Positions 62,070 to 64,000 of a stretch of DNA of 64,000 nt are shown in pieces. Made by a program: the position numbers and the translations under genes. The stretch is from Viola odorata (taxonomy: Eukaryota > Streptophyta > Magnoliopsida > Malpighiales > Violaceae). The notes beneath the pieces were generated by a model that was not told the origin of the DNA, did not search any database, and saw only the letters and a program-made list of their open reading frames with translations. The DNA is taken from NCBI GenBank assembly GCA_963691705.1, contig OY829541.1:68295189-68359188 (forward strand), in the 5' to 3' direction. Each line of letters starts with the position of its first letter. Position 1 is the first letter of the stretch.

Positions 62070-63656
62070 TTAATTTAATGAGTCTTTTGGGCTCATCTGA
62101 GTCATCCTCTTTTGAACCAAAACCTTCAATCCGCCGGCCATGTGCGCTGTCAAGAGTGGCACGAACACCGGACTGGCAGAGCTAATCGGTTTGAGTTCAA
62201 ACCGATGAAGTATGGAAGCCACAACATATTTCATCTGAGTGCAGGCAATCTCCTTTCCTAGGCACACCCTAGGTCCAGCTTGAAAAATAGGAAATGTAAA
62301 AGGACATACCTTCCTCAATTCTCCTTTCTTGTTTTGTTCAAACCATCTGTTCGGTTTGAATTTGTCCCAGTCTTTTCCCCATAGTGCTTCCATTCTCCCC
62401 ATGCCATAGGGGAAGTAGGTTACCCTATCGCCTGCTTGGACCAGAGTATTGTCCGGCAACATGTCATCTGCTGTGGCATGCTTCGAGTCCCAGGCTACCG
62501 GTGGGTAGAGCCTCATGGACTCGTAGATACATGCTTTCAACAATTTCAACTCTCGCAATGAGTGGTAATCTGAGATTTTTTCCATTACAGTTTTGGTCTC
62601 ATCTACCACTTCTTGCTCTATGTCTGGATGGCATGAAAGCAACCAAAAGAGCCATGTCATTGCAGCTGAAGTTGTGTCCCTCCCTGCCATGATGAAACTT
62701 ATCACCATATCTCTGATCACCCTCTCCTCGTGCCCTTCTGATAAAAGCCGAGAAAGGAGATCATTGCTTTGATCCTCACCTTCTTCTTCAATCGTCCTCC
62801 TCTTCTTACTGATTATATCAGCTACATGTTGATGAATTTCTTCAATAGCATCCCTCAACCTTCTCTCAGATCCAACCCCAAGCCATCTCTTGATCTTCCA
62901 CACCATGAACACAGGGGCGGCGCCTCGCCCCGCGCATATTGCTGATGCAGTGTCGAAGGCTCTTGCGAGAGGAGAAGGAGGTGAAGAATATAACTGACAA
63001 CGATCTATCCCTAAAGAAACCGTCAAGACCATGTTGAAAGCAACCCGTTTTAGCAACTCTTGCAAATCCACCACCTCTCCCTTCTCAGCCAACGTCTCCA
63101 AAAGTGACAACAACCCATTTACCTCCTTCTCTAATGTAATCATGAAGAATTCCCTCACTGACTTGGCTGTGAACTCATGGCTGGCGAGCTTGCGCTGGGC
63201 ACGCCAAAGCTCTCCATCCACGTTGAATATCCCGCAGCCAAGAAAATCTCCAAGAATTTCAGTGAACGGCTTGCCTTTGGGGAAGTTGTTAAAATTGGTT
63301 TTCAGAATGTACTCAACATTTTCTGGGTTAGCAGTCACAATGGTCTTGCGTGCACCAAGTCTGTGCACTACAATTGTGCTGGTTGCTGATTCAGCTAGCA
63401 GTTCAGTATACCAATCCAACAGGCGGCGGCGGTTCTTGTAGAATGAAATCAAACATCCTATTATAGGATAGGATGGCGGCCGGTGGCCGCCGGAGAGCTT
63501 TTGAACTTGTCGGGATTTGCGTAAGAATACCTTCAAGAATTGAAGAAGTAGCACAGGCAAGAAAATGAAGAATAGAACGTCCCGCGCATAGTCGGAGACT
63601 AGAGTTGTCATTTCAGCATGCAGAGAACTGAAATGGTGGATATGGTTGATGACCAT
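62070..63656 (-). CDS. CYP94: CYP94-family cytochrome P450 (fatty-acid/jasmonate omega-hydroxylase type), intronless
   Basis: One uninterrupted frame of 528 residues. An N-terminal membrane anchor (about 25-43, VLFFIFLPVLLLQFLKVFL) precedes a Pro-rich hinge (GGHRPPSYPIIG). The I-helix oxygen motif is AGRDTTSA, the K-helix ESMRLYPPV and the heme loop FQAGPRVCLG with Cys465. These motifs and the lack of introns are typical of clan 86 plant P450s, and the overall sequence fits CYP94. Members oxidise the omega end of fatty acids, for cutin, or of jasmonoyl-isoleucine, to switch off the hormone; the subfamily cannot be settled here. The ATG at 63656 gives a 15-residue extension. The second ATG (MTTLVSDYARDVL, 63611) would start directly before the anchor and may be the true start. 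Confidence 0.92.
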   Translation of the reverse strand: MVINHIHHFSSLHAEMTTLVSDYARDVLFFIFLPVLLLQFLKVFLRKSRQVQKLSGGHRPPSYPIIGCLISFYKNRRRLLDWYTELLAESATSTIVVHRLGARKTIVTANPENVEYILKTNFNNFPKGKPFTEILGDFLGCGIFNVDGELWRAQRKLASHEFTAKSVREFFMITLEKEVNGLLSLLETLAEKGEVVDLQELLKRVAFNMVLTVSLGIDRCQLYSSPPSPLARAFDTASAICAGRGAAPVFMVWKIKRWLGVGSERRLRDAIEEIHQHVADIISKKRRTIEEEGEDQSNDLLSRLLSEGHEERVIRDMVISFIMAGRDTTSAAMTWLFWLLSCHPDIEQEVVDETKTVMEKISDYHSLRELKLLKACIYESMRLYPPVAWDSKHATADDMLPDNTLVQAGDRVTYFPYGMGRMEALWGKDWDKFKPNRWFEQNKKGELRKVCPFTFPIFQAGPRVCLGKEIACTQMKYVVASILHRFELKPISSASPVFVPLLTAHMAGGLKVLVQKRMTQMSPKDSLN

Positions 63657-64000
63657 TATGATAGAAATTGGACATAACCACTCGCCAAACGCCTTATTAA
63701 GTTTGCTCTACCCCCACAAAGTCTCCATGTGCGAGCATTGAAAATGAAAAACTATTTTTATTACGGCATGCATTATCATTATTTTTATATTTGTTTAAAT
63801 TATTATTATTATTATTATTTATTTCGAATTTTTGGTACATCCTTTATGCCTTTCAGGAAGTGATACATGTTTTTCTTCTTCTTCGAATTTGAACCCCTAT
63901 TAATTATTATTTTTTAAAATTTGTTTATCTGTAATTTAGTTCAAATTAAATGAAGAATGTTAGTAAAAAGTAACTCTAGAATAACTGTGTCAAATAAAGA
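63657..64000. other. CYP94 promoter region, to window end
   Basis: AT-rich upstream DNA with a short (ATT)n run at about 63798-63820. No other gene seen. Confidence 0.5.

Overview
The window is nuclear DNA of a flowering plant, almost certainly a core eudicot. It is AT-rich, its genes carry many short GT-AG introns, and it holds plant-only families: a plastid-targeted ribosomal protein S21, a phytocyanin, a CYP94 cytochrome P450, a CLC-a/b nitrate-type transporter and a kelch F-box protein with a miR2111 site. Small DNA transposons (Stowaway, hAT and PIF/Harbinger-like) fill the intergenic space. I assembled the gene models by hand; every multi-exon model keeps its reading frame from start to stop.

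Layout, left to right. 1-668: last exon of an At3g27210-like gene (+). 3278-7517: acid lipase (+, 9 exons). 8360-9125: uclacyanin-type phytocyanin (+). 9461-16075: two abutting Harbinger-like elements; the second carries a broken prolyl 4-hydroxylase fragment. 16134-20345: uridine kinase/UPRT-like gene UKL (+, 14 exons). 22485-25861: TrmA-type RNA methyltransferase (+, 14 exons). 26212-29131: CLC-b-like anion transporter (-, 6 exons), convergent with the methyltransferase. 29132-35010: gene-poor, transposon-rich. 35011-38282: FIGL1-like AAA ATPase with a new glutamine-rich N-terminus (-, 12 exons). 41407-43575: SWI/SNF subunit SWP73/SNF12 (-). 45887-47173: kelch F-box gene (-). 51556-53057: plastid S21 (+). 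53612-54854: nucleotide-sugar transferase-like gene (-). 55197-56188: hAT element with perfect 8-bp target duplication. 56251-61385: full-length FIGL1 (+, 13 exons). 62070-63656: CYP94 P450 (-).

From memory, most single-copy genes here correspond to one Arabidopsis block on chromosome 3: FIGL1 (At3g27120), kelch F-box (At3g27150), S21/GHS1 (At3g27160), CLC-b (At3g27170), methyltransferase (At3g27180), UKL2 (At3g27190), cupredoxin (At3g27200) and At3g27210. The lipase, the chimeric FIGL1 paralogue, SWP73, the glycosyltransferase and the P450 look like additions to, or differences from, that block. This is a conserved neighbourhood, not an operon; the genes do not form one pathway.

The most notable observations are: (1) a frame-intact FIGL1 duplicate whose N-terminal half is replaced by a glutamine-rich exon; (2) a near-perfect miR2111 target site in the kelch F-box gene; (3) transposon ends within about 60 bp of the start codons of UKL and FIGL1; (4) host exon fragments inside a Harbinger-like element; (5) GC-AG introns in two adjacent genes.
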